From NCBI GenBank assembly GCA_964415045.1, contig CAYPZL010000187.1:1-10653 (forward strand): a DNA stretch of 10,653 nt, read 5' to 3'. The position numbers and the translations under genes were made by a program. The notes below the pieces were generated by a model. The model worked only from the letters and a program-made list of their open reading frames with translations, was not told the DNA's origin and ran no database searches. Shown here in pieces: positions 1 to 6,344 of this stretch (positions within the stretch are counted from its first letter, which is position 1; each line of letters opens with the position of its first letter). This DNA is from CAYPZL01 sp964415045 (GTDB lineage Bacteria > Planctomycetota > Phycisphaerae > Sedimentisphaerales > Anaerobacaceae).

Positions 1-53
1 GCCACTGGCGCTACCAAAAACCCCTATTCTCCCCGCTAACTGCGTAACTTGGG

Positions 54-2705
54 CTAAAGCGGCGCCTCGTCGCCGCGCTCCCACCACAACCGCGGATAGT
101 CACGGCCTTCGTCGATGCACCAGATATCCTCGGTGCCGTTGGCGGTTTCGTTGGTGAAGTCCCAGCCGGCGCCGGTGAAGGTGTGGGCCGTTTTCATTTG
201 TGCGGAGGTTTTGCCGGCGCCGCCGCTGCTGGTCGATTGGGCGCTGGTTTCGATATCCCAGAAGGACGTCTCGGTGACGCATCCTTCCTGGGTCTGGCCG
301 ATCAGGCCACCGGTTTCGTTCTGTCCGGCCACGGGTCCGGCCGCATAGCAGCGGCGGATTTGCCCCGGCTCCCTGCCGGCGCTGCAATCGCACGAATGGG
401 CGTTCTGTCCCGCCAGTCCGCCGACCGAGGCCGAGCCGCTGACGGAGGCGGTACTGTAGCTGTCGTCGACGATGCCGCCCTCGCTGATTCCGATGAGCCC
501 GCCGATGTAAGATTGTCCCTTGACCTGTCCGGCGGAGGAGCACCGGTGGATTTCCGCCAGCCAGCAGGTGCCCGCCAGGCCTCCCAGGCGGTTGGTGCCG
601 GTGACCTTGGCGTCGGCGTGACAGTCGAGCATCTGGCCGTGCCAGGCGACGATTCCCGCCAGTCCGCCGACCGTGTAGCGCCCGCTGACGGTGCCGCCGG
701 CCGAGCACCGGTCCACCGTGCCCTGGGTCCAGCCAACCAATCCGCCCACGAAGGTGTCGCCTCGGACCTGCACATCGTGAACGTGGCAGTTGCGGATGGT
801 GCCGCTGCCCAATCGACCGACCAGCGCCGCGACGTGGAAGCCGCTCTGGCACTCCACGGCCGGCGCGATTAGTCGCAGATTGCAGATCTCGGTTGTCGTG
901 CCGCGTACGTGTCCGAAGAGTCCGACGTCTTCGGATACGTCGCTGAGGCAGGCGAAGTTCCGGATGCTGTGTCCGGCGCCGTCGAAGCGGCCGCGAAACG
1001 CGATCTCGCCGTTGCCGATGCACTGCCAGTCGGCCGCCGGCAGGGGGCTCATGTCGACGTCGGCCACGAGCTGGAAGTGCCGGCCCCAGTCTTCGCTGTG
1101 AAGACTGATCTGCCGCATGTGTTCCGGCGCGTAGATTCGGTAGGGGGCTTCCGCTGTGCCGCTGCCTCCGCCATATTTTTCGGATGAGCCGGACAGCGAT
1201 TTGCTGGCCTCGCTGCTGCCGCCGTAGACGCCCATGTTGATGCGTCCGCCGTGCGGATGCGGCTCGAGGGCGACCGGGCTTTCAGGGTCGCCCGCATCGA
1301 TGCACGGGCTGGTGACGGCATCGACGACCCAGCTCTTGCCCGGTGGATTCCAGCGGCCCGCCTCGGATTTCAGATGGAAGTCGCCCTCGATCCAGGTATC
1401 ATCGTTCGGATCGCTGGGCGTGTCGTTCGGGTCCCAGTAGCCGGGATCGGCAAAGAGCGGGTCGGCGTCGATATTGCCCTGGCCGGGCCAGCCGCCTCGG
1501 ATGTCGCTGTAAGCGATGGTGAGGCTGGAATTGTCGCCGATCGATATGACGTCTCCGGCCTCCCACAGAATGCAACTGACCAGCACGGCGTCGCTCGTAC
1601 CCTCGGCTGAGCCGAATGCGAGGGAATCTCCGGCGGCCGCCCAATTGCCGGCGAAGAGGCAATTCTGCGCGACGTACTCGCAAGCGCGGCTGTAGATTCC
1701 CGCTCCCGCCGAGGCGTGGTTTCCGACGAACGCGCATCCCTGTAAGGTCACGCCGCCGGAGTCGCCCATGTACAGTGCCGCTCCTTTGCCTTCGGCGACG
1801 TTGTTCTCAAACGTGCAATGGGAGAACTGCGCGGGAATGTCGGCGCAGTCCCACGAATCGATCCACAACCCGCCGCCGTTCTGGCCGGCGTAGTTGCCGA
1901 TGAACACGCAGTCTTCCATCAGGGCCGAGCACGGACCGTCGTCGCCGCCCGATGACACGGCGCCGCCAAAACTCTGCGCCGCGTTGGCGCCGAACGTACA
2001 CCGCGTCAACACGGGACGGGATGCGCGGTCTTCGGCTGAGGTCTCAATGTACAGTCCGCCTCCATGATGAGCGGCGTTGCCTGTAAACGTGCAGTCGATC
2101 AGGGTGGGGCTGCCGTCCACATTGTACAGCCCGCCTCCCCCGCCATCCCGCCAGTTGTCGGAGCCGGCGGCGTCGGCGTTGCCGTGCGCCACAATCACGC
2201 CGTCGAGCATGGCGGTCTCATCCACATTGTCGCTGGAAACCACGTGGTAGGCGTTGTCGGCGCGCGTGGGCTCATCGAGCAGCCGGAGCGCCTCATGCAG
2301 CTCGACGTCGTCGCTGGCCAGATCGCCGCTGAGAATCGTTGCATACGCGTGCACGTCTCGCGCGTTGGAATCCGGCTGGCTCAGACCGGCGAATCCGCCC
2401 TTGAGCGCGACGCCGTTGATGAGGCGGAAGGTGGATTGTCGGTCTCCCCTCGTCTGGTTCGTCCCCTGGTTGGGCCGGTAGGTACCCGGGCCGATACGGA
2501 TCTCGACGGGCTCTGCGACGCCGCCGGCCTCGGCCAGGGCGTCTTGCAGGCAGGGGTAGGCGTCTTTCCAGCTTGTGCCGTCGTTGGCACCGGCCGCGTC
2601 GTCATCGACATAGATGATTTTGCCCCAGGCCGGGGCGTATAGCAGCACGGCAACGACAAGTACGAACGGGAACCATTGCCTGGTGTGCGAGCTTTCCACC
2701 TCCAT
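54..2705 (-). CDS. Secreted right-handed beta-helix / GLUG-repeat protein (choice-of-anchor Q type)
   Basis: An 883-residue exported protein of unknown substrate; proteins of this build are cell-surface or secreted adhesins or polysaccharide-binding proteins. Residues 1-28 form a signal peptide (hydrophobic FVLVVAVLLYAPAW), and the mature protein opens with the planctomycete block KIIYVDDDA. Residues about 165-400 are parallel beta-helix rungs carrying a recurrent C-x-F-x-x-N unit (Cys at 205, 236, 266, 297, 324, 349). Residues 411-502 hold the IDADPLF, CIDAGDP and GRINMGVYGG motifs. Residues about 595-810 carry GLUG-type repeats (VGGLVG, VGGLAG, LGGLAG, IGGLIG, VGGLAG, TGGLIG), ending in a conserved DIWCIDEGRDYPRLWW tail. 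The ATG at 2705 is preferred over the GTG at 2729 because GGGAGGAG lies just ahead of it. No PEP-CTERM or other C-terminal anchor is visible. The architecture is certain; the function is not known. Confidence 0.9.
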   Translation of the reverse strand: MEVESSHTRQWFPFVLVVAVLLYAPAWGKIIYVDDDAAGANDGTSWKDAYPCLQDALAEAGGVAEPVEIRIGPGTYRPNQGTNQTRGDRQSTFRLINGVALKGGFAGLSQPDSNARDVHAYATILSGDLASDDVELHEALRLLDEPTRADNAYHVVSSDNVDETAMLDGVIVAHGNADAAGSDNWRDGGGGGLYNVDGSPTLIDCTFTGNAAHHGGGLYIETSAEDRASRPVLTRCTFGANAAQSFGGAVSSGGDDGPCSALMEDCVFIGNYAGQNGGGLWIDSWDCADIPAQFSHCTFENNVAEGKGAALYMGDSGGVTLQGCAFVGNHASAGAGIYSRACEYVAQNCLFAGNWAAAGDSLAFGSAEGTSDAVLVSCILWEAGDVISIGDNSSLTIAYSDIRGGWPGQGNIDADPLFADPGYWDPNDTPSDPNDDTWIEGDFHLKSEAGRWNPPGKSWVVDAVTSPCIDAGDPESPVALEPHPHGGRINMGVYGGSSEASKSLSGSSEKYGGGSGTAEAPYRIYAPEHMRQISLHSEDWGRHFQLVADVDMSPLPAADWQCIGNGEIAFRGRFDGAGHSIRNFACLSDVSEDVGLFGHVRGTTTEICNLRLIAPAVECQSGFHVAALVGRLGSGTIRNCHVHDVQVRGDTFVGGLVGWTQGTVDRCSAGGTVSGRYTVGGLAGIVAWHGQMLDCHADAKVTGTNRLGGLAGTCWLAEIHRCSSAGQVKGQSYIGGLIGISEGGIVDDSYSTASVSGSASVGGLAGQNAHSCDCSAGREPGQIRRCYAAGPVAGQNETGGLIGQTQEGCVTETSFWDIETSAQSTSSGGAGKTSAQMKTAHTFTGAGWDFTNETANGTEDIWCIDEGRDYPRLWWERGDEAPL

Positions 2706-2812
2706 CACGTCTTCTCCTCCCGCCCTCACGCTCGGGCGATACGATCATCGCTCTGTATCTACTTACCAGGGGGATCCGTCCGCCAAACCAACCGCTCTCC
2801 AGCAGTACATGC

Positions 2813-2841
2813 AGTATAGCAGATAGGCTGCTCTGATTCAA
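2813..2841 (-). promoter_or_regulatory. Sigma70-type promoter of the beta-helix/GLUG gene
   Basis: Read on the minus strand, TTGAAT (2836-2841) is separated by exactly 17 bases from TATACT (2813-2818), five of six matching the consensus -10. Transcription would begin near 2806, giving a leader of about 100 bases before the start codon at 2705. The spacing and the position in front of the gene support it; no experimental start site is known. Confidence 0.55.
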
Positions 2842-3037
2842 CGTCGGTGGCGCCGCGCCCCGAGAGGGCAGCGGCAGGACTGAAGGACGCAACGGGTATG
2901 TAGAAATACAATAACGTAGATTTGTGCAGTGAAATCTACAAAAGTGTATAGTCTTGCTGTCGCAGCGGTATAGGTGGGGTGGGTTGTAAGTGTTTATATA
3001 AAAGGAATTTACGAAATAAATACGGAGGTGGGGCGTT
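2842..3037. other. AT-rich intergenic region without a recognisable gene
   Basis: This stretch between the divergent beta-helix gene and the gln locus becomes distinctly AT-rich from about 2,890 onward, with stop codons in all frames and no codon structure. It holds one clear dyad (2916-2939). I found no tRNA, small RNA signature or coding sequence in it. It probably serves as the regulatory region of the gln genes. Confidence 0.5.
2916..2939. promoter_or_regulatory. Perfect 8-bp dyad, candidate activator site upstream of the gln genes
   Basis: GTAGATTT (2916-2923) and its exact reverse complement AAATCTAC (2932-2939) flank an 8-base spacer. No T-run follows on either strand, so it is a poor terminator. 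Its centre lies roughly 110 bases upstream of the sigma54-like -24 element, a usual distance for an enhancer-binding-protein site. It does not match the NtrC consensus, so the binding protein is unknown. Confidence 0.35.
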
Positions 3038-3054
3038 TTGGCACGTTGCTTGTG
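3038..3054 (+). promoter_or_regulatory. Candidate sigma54 (RpoN) promoter for the gln locus
   Basis: The sequence reads TTGGCACG-N4-TTGTG. The -24 element matches the sigma54 consensus YTGGCACG in full, and the -12 element has TTG at the right place, giving GG (3040-3041), ten bases, then GT where GC is expected. That -12 C is normally strongly conserved, so the match is good but flawed. Start of transcription would be near 3064, ahead of the P-II remnant and glutamine synthetase. Sigma54 control is common for nitrogen-assimilation genes. Confidence 0.45.
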
Positions 3055-3070
3055 ATAGCTATCCTTCAGT

Positions 3071-3325
3071 TTGAAGTTGTGTTGTCGTGCGATCTGTGGT
3101 ACGCCGGGCGACGGCCCAGGCGTTAGCCGGGAGATCAAGGTCAACTTGTTGAAGAACATCAGGCTGGAAATCGACGTGAACGAGGATTTCGTTGAGGAAA
3201 CGATCGACGCCATTTGTCAAGGGGTCCGCACCGGGCGGATCGGCGACGGCAAGATCGTCGTTCTCGACTTACAACAGTGTGTTCGCATCCGCACGGGAGA
3301 AACAGGCGGAGCAGCCATCGGATAG
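3071..3325 (+). pseudogene. P-II nitrogen regulatory protein (GlnB/GlnK), C-terminal half only
   Basis: P-II proteins are trimeric sensors of 2-oxoglutarate and ATP/ADP that control glutamine synthetase modification and ammonium transport. From about residue 21 this 84-residue frame follows the second half of P-II: KVNLLKNIRLEIDV, then the ATP-binding TGRIGDGKI, then VRIRTGE and a GGAAIG end. Family members are about 112 residues. The first beta-alpha unit and the T-loop with its uridylylation tyrosine (Tyr51 in E. coli) are missing. An in-frame stop at 3056-3058 blocks extension; the TTG at 3071 is only the most upstream possible start and lacks a clear ribosome site. A short LVIAILQ reading at 3049-3069 in another frame resembles a P-II N-terminus, hinting at deletion plus frameshift. 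It ends 45 bases before glnA, the usual neighbour. The identity is secure; whether any product is made is doubtful. Confidence 0.75.
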
Positions 3326-3370
3326 GAAAGCAAACAGAAACCCAATGCATGTAGTGAAAGGAAACGAACG

Positions 3371-4783
3371 ATGACATCGAAAGAGTTTTTTGAGTTTGCC
3401 AAGGAACACGGGGCCAAGATGATGGACCTGAAGTTCGTGGACATGCTCGGCACCTGGCAGCACTGCTCGTATCCGATCGCCACGATCGATGAGAGCGTGT
3501 TCGAAGAGGGGCTGGGTTTCGACGGCTCGTCCATTCGCGGCTGGCAGGAGATCCATCAGTCGGACATGATGGCCGTCTGCGATCCCAGCACCGCGGTGAT
3601 CGACCCCTTCTTCCGGGAGCCGACCGTCAGCGTGATCGCTGATATCGTCGACCCGGAGACGCGCGAGATGTACAGCAAATGTCCGCGCACGGTGACCAAG
3701 CGGGCCGCGGCGTACCTGAAGAAGACGGGAATCGCCGACACCTGCTTCATCGGCCCCGAGCCCGAGTTCTTCATCTTCGACGAGGTCCGCTACGAGCAGA
3801 ACCAGCACACCGGCTATTACTCCATCGATTCGGTCGAGGGCGCGTGGAACACGGCCCGGTTCGAAGAGCCGAACTTAGGGTACAAGCCGAGTTTCAAGGG
3901 CGGATACTTCCCTGTCAGTCCGACCGATACCTACCATGACCTGCGCGGCGAGATGGTCTACGAGCTGATGAAAATCGGCGTCGCCGTGGAGGCGCACCAC
4001 CACGAGGTCGCCACGGCGGGGCAGGCTGAGATCGACATGCGGTTTGAAGAGCTGACGAAAATGGCCGACTGGTTCATGTGGTACAAATACGTCATCAAGA
4101 ACGTGGCCAAGCGACACGGCAAGACCGTGACGTTCATGCCCAAGCCGGTCTTCGAGGACAACGGCAGCGGCATGCACACGCACATCTCGCTCTGGAAAGA
4201 CGGCAACACGCTGATGGCGGGCAACGGCTACGCGGGCCTGAGCGAGTTGGCGCTCTACGGGATCGGCGGCATCCTCAAGCACGCCCCGGCGATCCTGGCC
4301 TTCGCGGCGCCGACGACCAACAGCTATCGTCGGCTCGTGCCCGGCTTCGAGGCGCCGGTCAACCTGGTGATGAGCGCGCGGAACCGCTCGGCTTCGGTTC
4401 GCATCCCGATGTACTCCAAGAGCGCCAAGGCCAAGCGACTGGAATTCCGCTGTCCCGACCCGACCGCCAACGGCTACTTGGCCTGGCCGGCCATGCTCAT
4501 GGCCATGCTCGATGGCATCGAGAACAAGATCGATCCGGGCGAACCGCTGGACAAGAATATCTACGAGCTCGAAGACGTCGAGCTGGAAGCCATCCCGAAG
4601 GTGCCGGGCACGTTGGGCGAGTCGGTCGACGCGCTCGAGAAGGATCACGACTTCCTGCTGGCCGGCGGCGTTTTCACGAAGGAACTGGTCGACTCCTGGA
4701 TCAAGTGGAAACGTGAGGACGAACTCTCGCAGTTGGCGCTGCGGCCGCATCCGCACGAGTTCGCTCTCTACTACGATAGTTGA
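3371..4783 (+). CDS. glnA: Glutamine synthetase, type I (GlnA)
   Basis: Cytoplasmic enzyme, expected to be dodecameric, making glutamine from glutamate, ammonia and ATP; it is the entry point of ammonium into metabolism. At 470 residues it has the full length of the bacterial type I enzyme. Signatures in order: GFDGSSIRGW near residue 50, GPEPEFF with the metal-binding glutamates, NGSGMHTHISL with the catalytic-site histidine, EAPVNLVMSARNRSASVRIP covering the flexible loop and glutamate-binding arginines, and the C-terminal HEFALYYDS. Tyr398 in NIYELE lies at the adenylylation position (Tyr397 in E. coli), suggesting the I-beta class and possible GlnE control. The ATG at 3371 is preceded by GAAAGG at 9 bases. 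It follows a P-II remnant and ends at a strong terminator, so it is probably the last gene of its transcript. Confidence 0.97.
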   Translation: MTSKEFFEFAKEHGAKMMDLKFVDMLGTWQHCSYPIATIDESVFEEGLGFDGSSIRGWQEIHQSDMMAVCDPSTAVIDPFFREPTVSVIADIVDPETREMYSKCPRTVTKRAAAYLKKTGIADTCFIGPEPEFFIFDEVRYEQNQHTGYYSIDSVEGAWNTARFEEPNLGYKPSFKGGYFPVSPTDTYHDLRGEMVYELMKIGVAVEAHHHEVATAGQAEIDMRFEELTKMADWFMWYKYVIKNVAKRHGKTVTFMPKPVFEDNGSGMHTHISLWKDGNTLMAGNGYAGLSELALYGIGGILKHAPAILAFAAPTTNSYRRLVPGFEAPVNLVMSARNRSASVRIPMYSKSAKAKRLEFRCPDPTANGYLAWPAMLMAMLDGIENKIDPGEPLDKNIYELEDVELEAIPKVPGTLGESVDALEKDHDFLLAGGVFTKELVDSWIKWKREDELSQLALRPHPHEFALYYDS

Positions 4784-4844
4784 TCGCATCGGCGTCAGCG
4801 GCGCCAATGCAGGAGATACGTAACTGAAGAATTGATGCTGTTTG

Positions 4845-4862
4845 CTGCACGTCGTAGTGCAG
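4845..4862 (+). other. Small hairpin downstream of glnA
   Basis: CTGCAC (4845-4850) and GTGCAG (4857-4862) form a perfect 6-bp stem around a 6-base loop. It has no T-run and lies just ahead of the larger terminator hairpin, so it may stabilise the 3' end of the glnA transcript. Its role is inferred from position only. Confidence 0.35.
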
Positions 4863-4877
4863 TTGGCATTGGGTTGT

Positions 4878-4949
4878 GGATGAGGCTTGGAAGCTGCCGG
4901 CCGATTTTGCTGGGGATGTGCCGGGCTGCGCAAGCCTCATCCTTTTTTT
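4878..4949 (+). terminator. Rho-independent terminator of glnA
   Basis: A perfect 12-bp stem, GGATGAGGCTTG (4878-4889) with CAAGCCTCATCC (4931-4942), is followed directly by seven T residues (4943-4949). The 41-base region enclosed by the stem is GC-rich and can pair further. The enclosed region is larger than in a typical terminator, but the stem and T-run together are convincing. It lies 94 bases past the glnA stop codon. Confidence 0.8.
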
Positions 4950-5152
4950 GTCGCACCGGGCCACGCGGGCGACGAATGAAACGCAAAGCCGGGGGCGCTC
5001 TTCGGCTCCGTGGTCTTGTACCGAACGGGCTTCTTCTCGATCATCCGAAGCCTACCATCCACGTGTCCATATCCTCGGATGAGCCGTTTCTTTGCAAGCA
5101 ACCTCCACGAGCGCCCGTTCATGAAAAAAACTGGGAGAGTGGTAAAATATAC
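4950..5152. other. Non-coding region with nested inverted repeats
   Basis: No supportable gene lies here. Three collinear nested helices can form: GGGCGCTC (4993-5000) with GAGCGCCC (5109-5116), AACGG (5024-5028) with CCGTT (5084-5088), and TCATCCGAAG (5041-5050) with CCTCGGATGA (5073-5082, one mismatch). Together they would fold about 124 bases. It could be a structured RNA, a degraded small repeat element or chance; the sequence alone cannot separate these. Confidence 0.4.
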
Positions 5153-5181
5153 TTGACATAATGTAAGCTTTGCTGTACATA
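5153..5181 (+). promoter_or_regulatory. Candidate sigma70 promoter of the membrane-protein/HTH operon
   Basis: A perfect -35 TTGACA (5153-5158) is followed after 17 bases by the weaker TACATA (5176-5181). Transcription would start near 5188, leaving a leader of about 180 bases before the first ORF. The promoter is overlapped by ACATaATGT (5156-5164) and TGTACA (5174-5179), with another TACAT at 5197-5201. These are candidate operator sites, possibly for the HTH protein encoded last in the operon. Confidence 0.45.
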
Positions 5182-5281
5182 TAGTCTTGTGTGCTTTACA
5201 TTTTTGCAGGCCAATCCGACAGGAGAAAAAGGCGTGAATCGGACACGCATACTCGCCTGGCCCCATCTGATTCTCATATGA

Positions 5282-5341
5282 CCGCCAACGGCGGATGGGT
5301 GGCCCTGACGCCGGCGTATTCGGCCACCATCGGCCACCCAT
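5282..5341 (+). other. Hairpins in the operon leader
   Basis: CCGCC-AAC-GGCGG (5282-5294) can form a compact hairpin. Next to it ATGGGTGGCC (5295-5304) and its exact reverse complement GGCCACCCAT (5332-5341) form a 10-bp stem enclosing 27 bases. Both lie just before the AAAGGAGA ribosome site of the 25-codon ORF, so they could affect translation or transcription of the operon. There is no T-run and I do not recognise a known riboswitch. Confidence 0.4.
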
Positions 5342-5368
5342 ACGGCGGGATCGGAAAGGAGACGCAAG

Positions 5369-5446
5369 ATGAATAGAGCGCAAGAAGAAGCTCTGGTCGG
5401 TACGATTATCCAGTACGGCCGGGGAGGGGAAGGAGGATCATCATGA
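5369..5446 (+). CDS. 25-residue ORF, apparent relic of a DUF2178-like membrane protein
   Basis: This 25-codon frame starts at an ATG preceded by AAAGGAGA at good spacing and ends in an ATGA overlap with the next gene, as the following genes do. Its N-terminus (MNRAQ) resembles that of the downstream protein (MNREQ), and its C-terminus (TIIQYGRGGEGG) resembles that protein's ILIQYGREGNAG, including a shared 14-base stretch ATCCAGTACGGCCG. It therefore looks like a third paralogous copy from which the whole membrane region was deleted in frame. It may still act as a leader ORF that couples translation into the operon. It has no membrane segment. A coincidental or newly functional small peptide cannot be excluded. 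Confidence 0.55.
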   Translation: MNRAQEEALVGTIIQYGRGGEGGSS

Positions 5447-5925
5447 ACAGGGAACAGAAGCGAGCCTGGTCCATCGTGATTGGAATGTCGTTGGCCGCGG
5501 TCCTGTGCATCGCAGCCCTCATCGTCCATCGTCTCGGAGCCGGGTCACCGAAGCCGCTGTTGGTGCTGGCGGCCGTTGCCCAGGGAACGGGTGTGCTGAT
5601 GTGCTTTCGGGCCAAGCCGGACAAGGGAGCCGTCACATCCGACGAGCGGGACAAGCAAATCGAGAAGAACGCGAATCTCGCGGGCTTCGGGGCTGTGTAC
5701 TTCTTCATCATCGTGATGTCCTTCGCCCCGATTGCCGTTCTGGGTGAGGAAGGCTCGATCCCCGTGACATGGATGCCGGGCCTGCTCGTGGGAGCGGGCT
5801 TGTGCCAGGCGTACGCCTTCTTCGTTGCCATCCTGATCCAGTACGGCCGCGAAGGCAACGCAGGCGACGGGACCGGAGATGATTCAGACGCCCGCAGTCG
5901 GCGAGAGAAAGGACCAAGGCAATGA
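5443..5925 (+). CDS. Four-helix membrane protein, DUF2178-like
   Basis: A 160-residue integral membrane protein of unknown function. Predicted membrane helices lie at about residues 11-29, 38-55, 79-100 and 109-133. The loop between helices 2 and 3 carries SDERDKQI (Asp67-Asp70), a charged motif typical of DUF2178-type proteins that are often encoded beside small HTH regulators. The C-terminal 25 residues are hydrophilic and charged. AGGAGG lies 6 bases before the ATG at 5443. The gene overlaps the preceding 25-codon ORF and the following paralog by 4 bases each (ATGA), so translation is probably coupled. It shares helix layout, the DER loop and the ILIQ[YF] ending with the next gene, which indicates tandem duplication. 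The family assignment is from memory of the pattern. Confidence 0.8.
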   Translation: MNREQKRAWSIVIGMSLAAVLCIAALIVHRLGAGSPKPLLVLAAVAQGTGVLMCFRAKPDKGAVTSDERDKQIEKNANLAGFGAVYFFIIVMSFAPIAVLGEEGSIPVTWMPGLLVGAGLCQAYAFFVAILIQYGREGNAGDGTGDDSDARSRREKGPRQ

Positions 5926-6344
5926 ACGTATTGCAGAGAAGAGCGTGGATCGAGCTGGTTCTTGTGCTCGTATGTGTGCCGATAGCAGCGGCGGGTCTGG
6001 CTTTTCTGGTTCGTACGAATACCCAGGGTCTGCTTTACGTCGGTATCAGTGTGGTCGTCGGGGCGATAACGGGCCTTGTGGGTTACCTGCACAACGTGAA
6101 GAGCGCCGCGGGATTCGACGAACGTGAGAAGAGCATCCTGCGCAAAGCCGTTACGCTGAGTGGCTTCGTGTTTGCGCTCGCTGTCGGGTGTGCGTCTTTC
6201 GTCGCGTTCTTTGTCGTTGGTGGTGGAGGCAGCGTGTCCGTCTACGTAATGCCCGCGACGTTTCTCGGCGCGTTGCTTGCGGCGCAGTTCGTACAATCGG
6301 CGGCCATTCTGATCCAGTTCGCCCGGGAGCAGGCCGATGAGTGA
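5922..6344 (+). CDS. Four-helix membrane protein, paralog of the preceding gene (DUF2178-like)
   Basis: A 140-residue integral membrane protein with helices at about residues 9-30, 36-56, 79-99 and 107-132. The motif FDEREKSI (residues 65-72) lies between helices 2 and 3 at the same place as SDERDKQI in the upstream protein, and both end helix 4 with AILIQ. The two probably arose by tandem duplication and may form a hetero-oligomer. AAAGGA sits 8 bases before the ATG. The start overlaps the upstream stop by 4 bases, and the end overlaps the HTH gene by 8 bases, so all three are expected on one mRNA with coupled translation. No enzymatic motif is visible; roles in envelope stress, transport or peptide immunity are only possibilities. 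Confidence 0.8.
   Translation: MNVLQRRAWIELVLVLVCVPIAAAGLAFLVRTNTQGLLYVGISVVVGAITGLVGYLHNVKSAAGFDEREKSILRKAVTLSGFVFALAVGCASFVAFFVVGGGGSVSVYVMPATFLGALLAAQFVQSAAILIQFAREQADE

Noticed and set aside
1..53. Terminator for the beta-helix gene
   Set aside because: The minus strand has a short T-run after GGGG, but no stem can be formed ahead of it within the visible bases.
3875..4933. 352-codon open frame on the minus strand opposite glnA
   Set aside because: It is antisense to a certain glnA and its arginine- and histidine-rich composition is the usual by-product of GC-rich codon use.
4937..5119. Possible 60-residue basic protein on the minus strand starting MNGRSWRLL
   Set aside because: It has no ribosome site, ends inside the glnA terminator stem and has no recognised family. 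The inverted repeats explain the region at least as well.
5234..5281. 15-codon ORF starting at GTG with AGGAG upstream (MNRTRILAW)
   Set aside because: It is too short to support, although its start vaguely resembles the membrane paralogs; a further relic copy is possible but unproven.
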